A stretch of DNA of 56,909 nucleotides from Collinsella aerofaciens (GCA_030826265.1 JAPJOH010000015.1:1-56909), one strand, 5' to 3'; counted from the first letter of the stretch, positions 43,578 to 52,551 are shown. The notes: generated by a model not told the origin, from the sequence alone. Made by a program: numbers and translations.

Positions 43578-43611
43578 TATCTACGCAGGTAGCATTTCAA
43601 AGCAGGGGCTT

Positions 43612-44523
43612 TTAAGCACGTACTGTCCGGGCGATGCCAGCCTTGGCGTTTGCGCGTTTGCCGGCGAGTTCGCAAAAAATCGCGCCGCCGATGATAAGCG
43701 CGGCGCCCATCAGGCGGACCGGTGTTATGGCTTCGCCCAAAAGGACGGCCGAGAACACGACGGCCGAAAGCGGCTCGAGGTAGCCGACGACCGCGACGGT
43801 CTGGACGGGCAGCTTGGCGACGGCACTAAAGTAGAGCAGGCAACCAATGCCGGTGTTGACGACGCCGAGCATGACGACGGCGCGCCAATCAATACTGGTG
43901 GCGACGCCGGCGGACAGGAATGAGGGAGCGCCCTGCGTGATGAGCGTGAGGACCAGCGCGGTCACAAAGGCGGCGCTCACCTGGAGCGTGGAGTTCTCGA
44001 GGCCTTCGATGTGTGGCGCACCCTTGCTAGCGATGACCATCAGCGCATAGCAAAATGCCGAGGCGATACCGCAGACGATACCCGCAATGGGCATATTGCC
44101 GCCTAGACCTTGCGCTGCAATGAGAAAAGCACCACAAGCAACGGCGACAAAGCCGGCGATTTTGCCGCCGGTCAGCTTTTCGCCAAAGATGAGCGGGGAG
44201 AGCGCCATGACAATGATGGGGCCGCAGTAGTACAGCAGCGAGGATACGCCGACGCCGATCGTCTGGTAGGCGCGGAACAGAAAAATCCAGCTGGCGCCCA
44301 GCGCGGCTCCCGAAAGGAGGAGGGCTGCGGCTTCGCGGAGGCGGGATGGCGCCTGCAACTTATGGCGTTGGGTGATGGCAAGGATAGTGACAAGCGAGAG
44401 GGCGCCCAAAAACGTGCGCAGTAGCACGATATCGGAGCTCGGCAACGCGATGGCAGAGGCGATGATGCCGTTGGAGCCAAACAATAGCAATGCTGCTAAG
44501 TACGTAAACAGCCCGTTGTTCAT
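43612..44523 (-). CDS. DMT-superfamily (EamA) transporter, second copy
   Basis: This 303-aa protein has ten predicted helices in two EamA repeats (FGSNGIIASAIALPSSDIVLLR at the N-terminus; GYLEPLSAVVFSAVLLGEAI in the second repeat). It is divergent from a LysR gene, repeating the layout at 8.9-10.8 kb, but the transporter sequences are not close. The tail is basic (KRANAKAGIART). The substrate is unknown. A 6-bp dyad lies in the shared promoter region. Confidence 0.85.
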   Translation of the reverse strand: MNNGLFTYLAALLLFGSNGIIASAIALPSSDIVLLRTFLGALSLVTILAITQRHKLQAPSRLREAAALLLSGAALGASWIFLFRAYQTIGVGVSSLLYYCGPIIVMALSPLIFGEKLTGGKIAGFVAVACGAFLIAAQGLGGNMPIAGIVCGIASAFCYALMVIASKGAPHIEGLENSTLQVSAAFVTALVLTLITQGAPSFLSAGVATSIDWRAVVMLGVVNTGIGCLLYFSAVAKLPVQTVAVVGYLEPLSAVVFSAVLLGEAITPVRLMGAALIIGGAIFCELAGKRANAKAGIARTVRA

Positions 44524-44552
44524 GCGCTTCCATCCCCTCTATATCCGAGCAT

Positions 44553-44569
44553 GTTCACTATGGGTGAAC
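44553..44569. promoter_or_regulatory. LysR-site candidate between DMT and LysR genes
   Basis: GTTCAC and GTGAAC form perfect 6-bp arms around TATGG in the 118-base divergent gap. LysR regulators typically bind such short dyads. Confidence 0.4.
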
Positions 44570-44641
44570 TGGCTTTAGAAGAAAAGCGAATATAATGCAT
44601 AGATAACATGACAAAAGCTCATGCATAGGTGGAGGGGTGCC

Positions 44642-45499
44642 GTGGAAACGAATGTTCAAAAGATGCAGGTGCTGCTGGAGACCGTGCGCGCCGGAAGCTT
44701 TACGCGTGCTGCCGAACGCCTGAGCTATTCGCAATCGGGCGTGAGCCGCATGGTGGCCGATCTTGAGGCCGATTGGGGCTTTAAGGTGCTCGACCGCAGT
44801 CGCGAGGGCGTGGCTCTTTCTGCCGATGGGCGGCAGGTCATGCCGGCTGTCGAAGCGCTCTGTGAGGAATTCACTCGCTTGCAGCGACGGGTGGATGAGA
44901 TGCGCGGGCTCATGCGCGGCAAAATCTGCATCGGTACGTTTTCGAGCGTGGCGACCCACGTGCTGCCGCCGGTGATTGCGCGCTTTCGCGCCGATCACCC
45001 GGACGTCGATTACGAGTTGCTGATGGGCGATTACTCAGAGATTGAACAATGGGTGGCAGAGGGCCGCTGCGATCTGGGCTTTATCCCGCGTGAACCCCGA
45101 GAAAACGGCATGGCATCGCGGTCTTTGGTGCGCGACGAGTTGATGGCGGTAGTGCCGGCGGACTCTTTGCTTGCCACGGCGGAGGTCGTTTCTCTTGCCG
45201 ATTTAGCCAACGAGCAGTTTATTCTGCTAGAACGAGGCACCGATGATGAGATTACGCCGCTGTTTCGCCGCGCGGGCCTGGCGGTGCGCTCTAAGCTGTC
45301 GACCTGGGATGACTATGCGATTATGGCCATGGTCGAGGACGGCCTGGGCGTGAGCATTCTTCCCGCGCTCATCTTGCGCCGCTGCCAGTTCGATGTTGCC
45401 GTGCGCCCACTCGAGGGGCATCCCCATCGGCAGATCAACGCCATATATCGAACGGCCGATGTTTCGCTTGCTGCCGCCCGTTTCCTCGAATACCTCTAA
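44642..45499 (+). CDS. LysR-family regulator, paralogue of the one at 9.9 kb
   Basis: This 285-aa LysR regulator has the winged helix GSFTRAAERLSYSQSGVSRM (about residues 13-32 of the domain). The effector domain carries DDYAIMAMVEDGLGVSIL, which is almost the same as in the LysR protein at 9.9 kb. The start is GTG at 44642, just after GGTGGAGGGG. It is divergent from the DMT transporter and probably regulates it. Confidence 0.87.
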   Translation: METNVQKMQVLLETVRAGSFTRAAERLSYSQSGVSRMVADLEADWGFKVLDRSREGVALSADGRQVMPAVEALCEEFTRLQRRVDEMRGLMRGKICIGTFSSVATHVLPPVIARFRADHPDVDYELLMGDYSEIEQWVAEGRCDLGFIPREPRENGMASRSLVRDELMAVVPADSLLATAEVVSLADLANEQFILLERGTDDEITPLFRRAGLAVRSKLSTWDDYAIMAMVEDGLGVSILPALILRRCQFDVAVRPLEGHPHRQINAIYRTADVSLAAARFLEYL

Positions 45500-45559
45500 A
45501 CGTGTGCGTGTCATTGTCCGCTTTGGGCAAATCTCAGAGTCCGGCGCATTTTCTTATGA

Positions 45560-45640
45560 AATTGAACTTCCCGATAATGCGCCGCGCTATACTGCTGCCT
45601 AAATTGAACCCAGGTTCAATTCGTGTTCTATAAATTGAAC
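45560..45640. promoter_or_regulatory. AATTGAAC repeats upstream of the Xre-aminotransferase gene
   Basis: AATTGAAC occurs at 45560, 45602 and 45633. The middle copy is one arm of a perfect 9-bp palindrome (45602-45610 and 45613-45621). Spacings of 42 and 31 bases are close to four and three helical turns. A TATACT box (45588-45593) lies among them, so a bound repressor would block transcription. The fused Xre domain of the gene is the obvious candidate for self-control. Confidence 0.55.
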
Positions 45641-45661
45641 TTTGCCAGCAAGGAGGTTCTA

Positions 45662-47182
45662 GTGGCCCAAGAGACGTTTAGCGATCGCCTGCGACAGACT
45701 ATGTCCAATCGCGACGTTCGCCAGTCGGACGTAATCCGCGCATCGGAGATGCTCGGCAAAAAACTCGGCAAGAGTCAGATGAGCCAATATGTGAGCGGCA
45801 AGACGATCCCGCGGCGCGATGTGGCTGAGCTGCTTGCCCGTATTTTGGAGGTCGATGTTACCTGGCTGCTTGCCGGCGACGTCGATCAAGGCGAGGCATC
45901 ATCACCCCGCAACGATTCCAAGCCCGAACCCCATCCCTCAGCTCAAATTACGAGGAGCACCACCATGCGTACTTTTTCTAAATCCACCAAACTCGACAAC
46001 GTCCTGTATGACGTGCGCGGTCCCGTCGTCGACGAGGCTGCCCGTATGGAGGACGAGGGCGAGCGCATCCTCAAGCTCAATATCGGCAACCCGGCGCCCT
46101 TCGGTTTCCGCACGCCCGATGAGGTCATCAAGGACATGCGCCAGCAGCTGCCCGACTGCGAAGGCTATTCCAACTCGCGTGGCCTGTTCTCCGCGCGCAA
46201 GGCGATCATGCAGTATTCGCAGATCAAGGGCCTGCCCAACGTTCAGATGGAGCATATCTACACGGGCAACGGCGTGTCCGAGCTCATTCAGCTTTCGATG
46301 AACGCGCTGCTCGACAATGGCGACGAGATTCTGATCCCCAGCCCCGACTATCCGCTCTGGACGGCGTGCGCAACCCTTGCTGGCGGTCATCCCGTACATT
46401 ATCTGTGCGATGAGCAGGCGGATTGGTATCCCGACCTGGAGGATATGGAGTCCAAGATCACGAGCGCGACCAAAGCCCTCGTCATCATCAACCCCAACAA
46501 CCCCACGGGTTCTGTCTATCCGCGCGAGGTGCTCGAGGGCATCGTCGAGATTGCACGCAGGCATCAGCTGATGATCTTTGCCGATGAGATCTACGACCGC
46601 CTGTGCATGGACGGCTACGAGCACGTCTCGATTGCCTCGCTCGCCCCCGATCTGCCCTGTGTCACCTTTAGCGGCCTTTCCAAGTCGCACATGATCGCGG
46701 GCTATCGCATTGGCTGGATGGTGCTTTCGGGCAACCAGCGCTGCATGAGCGACTTCATCATGGGCATCAACATGCTCTCCAACATGCGCCTGTGCTCCAA
46801 CGTGCCGGCTCAGTCGATCGTCCAGACGGCGCTCGGCGGCCATCAGTCGGTCAACGACTACATCCGTCCCGGCGGTCGTGTCTACGAGCAGCGCAACTTT
46901 GTGTATGAGGCGCTCAACAAGATCGACGGCATCTCGGTGGTCAAGCCGCGCGCGGCGTTCTACATCTTCCCCAAGATGGATGTTAAGAAGTTCAACATCA
47001 CCGATGACGAGCAGTTTGCCCTCGACCTGCTGCACGAGAAGAAGATTCTGATCACGCGCGGCGGCGGCTTTAACTGGGCCGAGCCCGATCACTTCCGCAT
47101 CGTGTACCTGCCGCGCATGGAAGTGCTCAAAGAGTCCCTCGAAGACCTCGCCGACTTCTTCGACCATTACCGTCAATCATAA
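45662..47182 (+). CDS. alaA: Xre DNA-binding domain fused to AlaA-type aminotransferase
   Basis: This is a 506-aa two-domain protein. Residues about 5-75 are an Xre-type helix-turn-helix (RQSDVIRASEMLGKKLGKSQ, YVSGKTIPRRDVAELL). A low-complexity linker (about 76-101) follows. From Met102 the sequence matches AlaA-type alanine-pyruvate aminotransferases very closely (SKLDNVLYDVRGP-like start, INPNNPTGSVY, DEIYDRL, catalytic Lys341 in GLSKSHMIAGYR). The full start is GTG at 45662 after AAGGAGG. ATG 45965 at Met102 has its own GAGGAG seven bases upstream, so a free aminotransferase may also be made. TTGAAC repeats upstream suggest self-regulation. Confidence 0.88.
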   Translation: MAQETFSDRLRQTMSNRDVRQSDVIRASEMLGKKLGKSQMSQYVSGKTIPRRDVAELLARILEVDVTWLLAGDVDQGEASSPRNDSKPEPHPSAQITRSTTMRTFSKSTKLDNVLYDVRGPVVDEAARMEDEGERILKLNIGNPAPFGFRTPDEVIKDMRQQLPDCEGYSNSRGLFSARKAIMQYSQIKGLPNVQMEHIYTGNGVSELIQLSMNALLDNGDEILIPSPDYPLWTACATLAGGHPVHYLCDEQADWYPDLEDMESKITSATKALVIINPNNPTGSVYPREVLEGIVEIARRHQLMIFADEIYDRLCMDGYEHVSIASLAPDLPCVTFSGLSKSHMIAGYRIGWMVLSGNQRCMSDFIMGINMLSNMRLCSNVPAQSIVQTALGGHQSVNDYIRPGGRVYEQRNFVYEALNKIDGISVVKPRAAFYIFPKMDVKKFNITDDEQFALDLLHEKKILITRGGGFNWAEPDHFRIVYLPRMEVLKESLEDLADFFDHYRQS

Positions 47183-47204
47183 CGACAGAGATAGTCTGTC
47201 ATTT

Positions 47205-47241
47205 AACGGGCGGCCCGTAACAGATTCGGGTCGCCCGTTTT
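47205..47241 (+). terminator. terminator after the Xre-aminotransferase gene
   Basis: A 13-bp stem (47205-47217 with 47227-47239, one G-T pair) is followed by TTTTC. Confidence 0.85.
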
Positions 47242-47311
47242 CTGTTAAAGCTCGCGTTGTCGGCGTCTCGATCGTTTGGGCGAGTGGGAATCGCGTGTGA
47301 ACGGAAAACTA

Positions 47312-47328
47312 TATTCCAAAATGGAATA
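47312..47328. promoter_or_regulatory. LysR-type operator candidate for the hydrolase/PTS locus
   Basis: TATTCCA and TGGAATA are perfect 7-bp arms around AAA; the inner TTCCAAAATGGAA fits the T-N11-A pattern of LysR sites. A further TGGAAT half-site lies at 47343-47348, just before the promoter. The LysR gene at 52.6 kb is the likely partner. Confidence 0.5.
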
Positions 47329-47347
47329 CAGTGTGCTTCAACTGGAA

Positions 47348-47377
47348 TTGATGTCCGTGTGTCCGCTTTTTTAGAAT
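47348..47377 (+). promoter_or_regulatory. promoter candidate of the hydrolase/PTS locus
   Basis: TTGATG (47348-47353) and TAGAAT (47372-47377) are 18 bases apart, directly downstream of the TATTCCA dyad and 33 bases before the first gene. Confidence 0.5.
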
Positions 47378-47409
47378 GTTCTCGACAAGATGAAAGGCGG
47401 TCCCCACCA

Positions 47410-48444
47410 ATGATTATCGATGCAAATTCCTACTGGTTTGACGAGCGCATCTTCCATGACGAGACGCTCTGTGAACAGTTTTTGGCCGAGGTGCCCCGCG
47501 CTTACGACACCGAGGGCTACCTGACCGTAAGCCCCACGGGCAAGCGACAGATTGTGATCGAAAAGCCCGCTGGCTTTCCGGGCCTCAACTATATCGAGGG
47601 AGACTACACCCTTGAGAAGCGTCTGGCAGACATGGACGAGGCGGGGGTCGATAAAGCGATTCTCAAGCTCCCCGGCTGCCATGAGTGGATGTCACTCGAG
47701 ATGTGCCGGCGCTTCAACGACGGTATGGCCGCTGACGCAAAAGCGTCGAACGGTCGCTTGATGCCGCTTGTCGCCGTGCCTCCCTTTGGCACCGAGGCGA
47801 ACCTCGAGGAGCTCGATCGCAGGCTCGACGAGGGTTTCGCGGGCGTGCAGCTCTGCGCCCACTACGGCAGGCGCTATCTTGACGATCCGATCTTTTCGAG
47901 CTTTTTTGAGCGCCTGAACGAACGTAGCGTCACCGTTTACGTGCACCATGTGCCCGTGCCGGTCGAGAACACGTCGTTGCTCGCATACGACAACCTGCGT
48001 CGCTCCTACGGCCGTTGCGTCGACCAGACCACGGCAATCGGTCGTGAAATCTTCAGCGACTTCTTCGAGCGTTATCCCAACGTCAAGATGGTCCACTCCA
48101 TGCTCGGCGGCGCTTATTTTGCGTTTAAGGAGATGCTGCTGCCGCACGGTCCCAAGCGTCCAGATGCCTCGGGTCGCTTCCAGACCGATACCGAGACGGT
48201 CTCCAAGCGTCTTGAGAACAACGTTTATTTCGACATGTCCCATGCTCAGCCCTGGGGCGAGACGCTTCTTGCCTGTGCGGTTGAAGTCCTTGGTGCAGAC
48301 CATATTGTCTTTGGTACGAGTTATCCCGTTAAACGCGAGTGGCTAACAGAGGGTGTCGCCTGCGTCCGCGCCACAGATTTAAGTGATACGGACAAGGACC
48401 TTATGCTTGGCGGCACGGCACAGCGCTTGTACGGCATCGAGTGA
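47410..48444 (+). CDS. amidohydrolase-fold protein (ACMSD-like) lacking the HxH motif
   Basis: This 344-aa protein resembles the amidohydrolase_2 / ACMSD group of TIM-barrel decarboxylases and hydrolases. The N-terminal strand, usually DxHxH, reads IIDANSYWF, with no His. Later metal-site positions appear as VYVHHVPV and KMVHSMLGG, but the final Asp strand reads FGTSYP instead of FGSDxP. Part of the normal metal site is therefore missing, and activity may differ from the family. The start at ATG 47410 follows AAAGGCGG. It is the first gene of a probable operon with two ceramidase-like hydrolases and a PTS transporter. Confidence 0.75.
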   Translation: MIIDANSYWFDERIFHDETLCEQFLAEVPRAYDTEGYLTVSPTGKRQIVIEKPAGFPGLNYIEGDYTLEKRLADMDEAGVDKAILKLPGCHEWMSLEMCRRFNDGMAADAKASNGRLMPLVAVPPFGTEANLEELDRRLDEGFAGVQLCAHYGRRYLDDPIFSSFFERLNERSVTVYVHHVPVPVENTSLLAYDNLRRSYGRCVDQTTAIGREIFSDFFERYPNVKMVHSMLGGAYFAFKEMLLPHGPKRPDASGRFQTDTETVSKRLENNVYFDMSHAQPWGETLLACAVEVLGADHIVFGTSYPVKREWLTEGVACVRATDLSDTDKDLMLGGTAQRLYGIE

Positions 48445-48470
48445 GCGACAGATAAAGGAGGGCGTTCGCC

Positions 48471-49739
48471 ATGGATAAGGGAGAGATGAAGGCCGGAGCC
48501 GCCCGGGTGGCCATTAACTTAGAGGACGTATTGCCGTTCGACGGTTTCGACGCACTCCGTCATGAAATCTTTGCCCGTGCCTTCGTGGTCGAAGGGATGG
48601 GACGGCGCGCTTGCATCCTTTCACTTGAGGTTACCTCGATCGCTCCGGCCCTACTCGTCGATCTGCGTGAGGTTGTCAAGGATGTCTCCAATTGCGACGG
48701 CGCCTTTTCTTGGGTGGTCCCGACCCACACGTTTTCTGCGCCTCACGTGCGCACCCTTGGGCATCTGGCCGACACCGATGCCCGCGATCGAAATGAGCGC
48801 TATCGTGCCGCGCTCATCGCCGCGACACGCGCGGCCGTTGAGCAGGCGGTTGCGGGCATTCGCTCTGTCACGCTCGCCTCGGCGGAGGGCTACTGTCCTG
48901 TGAACGTTAACCGCGACATTGAGACGCCGGCCGGCTGGTGGCTGGGAGTAGACCCCAAGGGGTTTGCCGACCACGCGATGCCCATACTTGTCGCGAGGGA
49001 TGCCGAGGGCGGGCTCGTTGCCATGCTTGCGACGGCTGATGTCCAGTCTTCCGTGCTCGACGGATCGCACGATTCTCAGGGGAAGCGCTTGGTGAGCGGG
49101 GACCTCTTTGGCTTTGCCGCCACGGCTCTCGAGCGCGAATTGGGCGGAGTCGTGTTGCTGCTGCCCGGTGCCGCGGGGGATCAGAGTCCGGCGGAGCGCG
49201 CCGTGACCGTTGCGTTCGATTCGACCGGGGCGAAGCAAACGTTAGATGCTCACGAGAGTGGATATCGCATGCTGCATCGACAGGGTCGCGCTATGAGCGA
49301 TGCGTTGATTGAGGCCGTCCGTGCGGCGCGTGAGGACGATGCCATCGGCGTCGATGCTCGCACGGTCGACGTCCTTTTGCCCGCCCAGACGCGCGCCGAC
49401 TTCTGCTCATTGGCCCCGCATCGAACTTATGAGTTTCATGCGGCAGGCGAACAGCGTACGAGGGTCTATTTACTTCGGCTGGGAAATGCCGAGTTCGTTG
49501 GTATCCAGCCCGAGGTTTCGAGCTCGTTTGGCGCCGCCGTGCGCGCCGCCCGATTCTGCCCCGTGCTCTTTGCCACGCTTGTCAACGGAGGGCAGAAGTA
49601 TCTGCCGGCCCCCGATGCGTACGAGAAAATCACCTATGAGGCCATGAACTCCGGCTTTGCCGCCGGCTCCCATGAGCGCCTCCTCCAAACCATCCTTGCC
49701 GCTTTGAACGCGGCGCGACAAAAAGGAGAACTTGCATGA
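48471..49739 (+). CDS. neutral-ceramidase-like hydrolase, first copy
   Basis: This 422-aa protein resembles the neutral/alkaline ceramidase N-terminal family (PF04734), zinc amidases with a conserved HTH-S loop and GAAGD loop. Here the first loop is PTHTFSAPH (His86, with Phe88 where a second zinc His is expected), and the second is LLPGAAGDQSP (about 230-240). HEIFARAFVV near residue 31 keeps the first His. There is no signal peptide, so it acts inside the cell, unlike secreted ceramidases; the substrate is thus likely an imported small amide. The start follows AAAGGAGGG. Its stop overlaps the next gene (ATGA). Confidence 0.72.
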   Translation: MDKGEMKAGAARVAINLEDVLPFDGFDALRHEIFARAFVVEGMGRRACILSLEVTSIAPALLVDLREVVKDVSNCDGAFSWVVPTHTFSAPHVRTLGHLADTDARDRNERYRAALIAATRAAVEQAVAGIRSVTLASAEGYCPVNVNRDIETPAGWWLGVDPKGFADHAMPILVARDAEGGLVAMLATADVQSSVLDGSHDSQGKRLVSGDLFGFAATALERELGGVVLLLPGAAGDQSPAERAVTVAFDSTGAKQTLDAHESGYRMLHRQGRAMSDALIEAVRAAREDDAIGVDARTVDVLLPAQTRADFCSLAPHRTYEFHAAGEQRTRVYLLRLGNAEFVGIQPEVSSSFGAAVRAARFCPVLFATLVNGGQKYLPAPDAYEKITYEAMNSGFAAGSHERLLQTILAALNAARQKGELA

Positions 49740-50854
49740 ATATCGGACATGCACGCCGCAAGATTACCCCGCAAGGCGACATCTATCTAATCGGATACCG
49801 TAACATCCCCAACCGTCTGGAGCCTGCGACAGGCGTCCATGATGACGTCTTCGCCAACGCGATTCTTTTCCAACAGGACGACCGCGAAGTTTTTCTCTTC
49901 AACGCCGATGTTCTCGAGTTTGAGGAGAGCATGGCCGAGGAGGTTAAGACGATGCTCGCCGAGCGCTACGGAATCGACCGTGATTGCGTTCTGCTCTCCG
50001 CGACGCACGACCACACTTCGATCGTCGCCTACCATCGCAGCTGGTGGACGGGAAAATTCAACGAGGACTACTATCGCTGGTTCCTCGATACCATCTGTCA
50101 ATGCTTCGAAGAGTGCCGCGCCAACGCGCGACCTGCGACCTGTCGCATGGGCAAAAAAGTCATCACCGGTTTCTACGACAACCGCATCATTCCCGGAGAG
50201 CTTGCCGACAATGAGGTTATCGTGGTGTCGTTCTTCGATGACGAAGGCAAATCGTTTGCGGGCTTTGTGAACTGGGCAGTGCATTCTGCCTGCGTCGGAC
50301 CCGACTGCACGGAGCTCACGAGCGAACTCGCCGGTCTTACCGGCAAAAAGCTCGCTCAGAGTCTTGGTTACTATCCGGCTATGGTCGTCGGTGCTGCTGG
50401 CGACTGTAGCGACCGCAATTTTCGCCAAGGGCGCGGCATTCCCGAGGTCGAGCGCGTTTCGACCGGTCTTGCCGAGGCGATTTCCCAGATCAAGCTCGAT
50501 CGTGAGGTCGTTCTTGACCGCATCGAGCCTCAGACGTTCTATCACACCGTTGCCCATGACGACTTTTCGCTCACGCTTAAGTGTGCCGTCATCAGTCTGG
50601 GCGGCCTGCATCTCTTTGTGTTCCCGAGTGAGCTTGGCAGCGACCTGGGCATTCGCATGAAGCACGAATGCCCGGTCGAGGGAATAGTCTGCGGTTACAC
50701 CAACGGCTATTTTGAGTATTTCCTTCCGGCGCGCGAGTACGGCCTCTCCTTTGAGACCGAGCGTACTCAGATTCCCCAGGGCGAACCGGAACGTCTGTGT
50801 GACAAGTTCTGCCAGACGACGAGACTTCTCGGCGCAGCAGCTTCGCGTCTGTAG
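49736..50854 (+). CDS. neutral-ceramidase-like hydrolase, second copy
   Basis: This 372-aa member of the same PF04734-like group has its first zinc loop as SATHDHTS with both His present (His91, His93). GVHDDVFANA carries the N-terminal His35, and VVGAAGDCSDRNFR is the GAAGD loop (about 219). It lacks a signal peptide. The gene overlaps the previous one by four bases and has AAAAGGAG upstream, so both are translated from one transcript. The two copies may form a mixed complex in which only this one has the full zinc site. Confidence 0.74.
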   Translation: MNIGHARRKITPQGDIYLIGYRNIPNRLEPATGVHDDVFANAILFQQDDREVFLFNADVLEFEESMAEEVKTMLAERYGIDRDCVLLSATHDHTSIVAYHRSWWTGKFNEDYYRWFLDTICQCFEECRANARPATCRMGKKVITGFYDNRIIPGELADNEVIVVSFFDDEGKSFAGFVNWAVHSACVGPDCTELTSELAGLTGKKLAQSLGYYPAMVVGAAGDCSDRNFRQGRGIPEVERVSTGLAEAISQIKLDREVVLDRIEPQTFYHTVAHDDFSLTLKCAVISLGGLHLFVFPSELGSDLGIRMKHECPVEGIVCGYTNGYFEYFLPAREYGLSFETERTQIPQGEPERLCDKFCQTTRLLGAAASRL

Positions 50855-51047
50855 GCCTGATTGCGTGGCATGGGCCAATGAGGCTCGCTGCCATGTGATC
50901 GGTATCTTCCATCTTCTCTGCCGTTTCCCATCCCGGGCGTACGTGCGTCCGCGGATTTCAAAGGGGGAAGCGGGTTCCTTGTCCTCCCACGTCGACTACG
51001 GAGGCATGAAATCGATGCTATACCCCGCTCAGAAAAAGGAGAATTCC

Positions 51048-52490
51048 ATGAAATACCAGAAGCTTTGCGATGAAATCATCACAAAGGTCGGTGGTCGAGA
51101 CAATGTGTTAGACGTGAGCCACTGCATTACGCGTCTCCGCTTCCACCTCAAGGATGAATCGCTCGCCCAGACCAATGAGCTTAAGGCGACGAAGGGCGTC
51201 GTTGACGTTATCCAGGCCGGCGGACAGTATCAGGTCGTGATTGGTGCCACTGTCGAGGCCGTCTACAACGACCTTGTTCAGATTGGCGGGTTCGACTCCA
51301 AACCCGCGCTCGATATCGATGAAGGCGACGACGTCAAAAAGAGCGATCCATTCTCGCGTCTGCTTGCCATCATCTCCGAGATTCTGCAACCGGTTCTTGG
51401 CGTGCTTATGGCCGGTGGCTTTATCAAGTCGATGCTCGCGCTCTGCGCGGTTGCCGGTTGGCTTGCCAAGGACAGCAATACGTATGTGACGCTCTCGGCA
51501 ATCGGAGATTCGGTCTTCTATTACTTTCCGCTAATCATTGGCTGGACGTCGGCCAAGAAGTTCGGACTTAAGCCCGTTATGGGAATGGCGCTCGGTGGTA
51601 TCCTCGTCTACCCGACGCTCGTTGCCCTTATGGGCGGAGATCCGCTCTACACGCTCGGCGCCGGCACGGTCTTCGAGTCCAATGTCTACGGTGATATTTT
51701 TGACATCCCGCTGATCATGCAGAATTACTCATCGACGATTCTGCCTGCGATCTTTATCGTCTGGATTGCCTCCAAGGTGCACAAGGTCCTTTCTAACGCG
51801 CTGCCCGCGCTTGTGAGCTCGTTCTTCTCCAACATCCTGACGCTCCTCATTTGCGGCATCCTTGGCCTGCTTGTGGTCGGTCCGGTCATGACGGTCCTCT
51901 CCAACATCGTTGCCCAGATCATCTTGATGCTCATCAACTTCCAGCCCGCCATCGCCGGCTTCGTCATCGGCACGTTCTGGAGCCTGCTCGTCATGTTCGG
52001 CCTGCACTGGGGTATCATCCCGCTGTGGTTCCTCGATGTCGCAACCTACGGCTATGACCTCATTAACCCGCTCGTGTATGCAGGCGGTTGTGCCATCGCC
52101 GGCGCTGTGCTTGGCATGGTCATCCGAACCAAGGACTCCGAGGAAAATGCTGCCGTCAACATTCCCGCCCTTGTCTCTTCGATTTTCGGTGTCAACGAGC
52201 CTGCGCTTTACGCCATCTTGCTGCCGCGTAAGCGCCTTATGTGGGCAACCTTTATTTCCGCTGGTGTAGGCGGCGCCATTGCCGGCCTCATGGGTGCCAA
52301 ACTCTATGCCTTCGGTGCCTCCGGCCCGCTCGGTTTCCCGAGCTTTATTAACCCTGCCGGCATCGACATGGGCTTTATCGGCCTTGTCATCTCCGGTGTG
52401 GTCGCTTTCGTTCTGGCTCTTGTCGCCGCTATGGTGATCGGTACCAGGAAGGACAAGGGCGGTAAGGCACTCAACATCTCGGTGGACTAG
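51048..52490 (+). CDS. PTS sugar transporter, EIIBC of the glucose/beta-glucoside family
   Basis: This 480-aa phosphotransferase-system permease has an N-terminal EIIB domain with phosphorylated Cys26 in VSHCITRLRF, followed by a linker (about 85-110) and an EIIC domain of about ten membrane segments (from about 115). There is no EIIA domain, so a separate EIIA protein must supply phosphate. The start at 51048 follows AAAAAGGAG; the longer open frame runs back into the hydrolase gene and is not real. A 193-base gap separates it from the hydrolases. Position suggests it imports the compound they process. Confidence 0.9.
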   Translation: MKYQKLCDEIITKVGGRDNVLDVSHCITRLRFHLKDESLAQTNELKATKGVVDVIQAGGQYQVVIGATVEAVYNDLVQIGGFDSKPALDIDEGDDVKKSDPFSRLLAIISEILQPVLGVLMAGGFIKSMLALCAVAGWLAKDSNTYVTLSAIGDSVFYYFPLIIGWTSAKKFGLKPVMGMALGGILVYPTLVALMGGDPLYTLGAGTVFESNVYGDIFDIPLIMQNYSSTILPAIFIVWIASKVHKVLSNALPALVSSFFSNILTLLICGILGLLVVGPVMTVLSNIVAQIILMLINFQPAIAGFVIGTFWSLLVMFGLHWGIIPLWFLDVATYGYDLINPLVYAGGCAIAGAVLGMVIRTKDSEENAAVNIPALVSSIFGVNEPALYAILLPRKRLMWATFISAGVGGAIAGLMGAKLYAFGASGPLGFPSFINPAGIDMGFIGLVISGVVAFVLALVAAMVIGTRKDKGGKALNISVD

Positions 52491-52510
52491 TCTTTTTGCG
52501 CACTTTGATT

Positions 52511-52551
52511 AAATATGCCTCGGACGGCGACGTGCCGCCCGAGGCATATTT
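52511..52551. terminator. terminator between PTS and LysR genes
   Basis: AAATATGCCTCGG plus CGGC (52511-52528) pairs with 52534-52551 with a single mismatch, flanked by A and T runs. It serves the PTS gene and the convergent LysR gene. Confidence 0.85.

Noticed and set aside
43455..43611. Cyclic-di-AMP riboswitch upstream of kup
   Set aside because: The gap is only 157 bases and lacks the conserved blocks of the ydaO aptamer; only a small AATAATCC dyad is seen.
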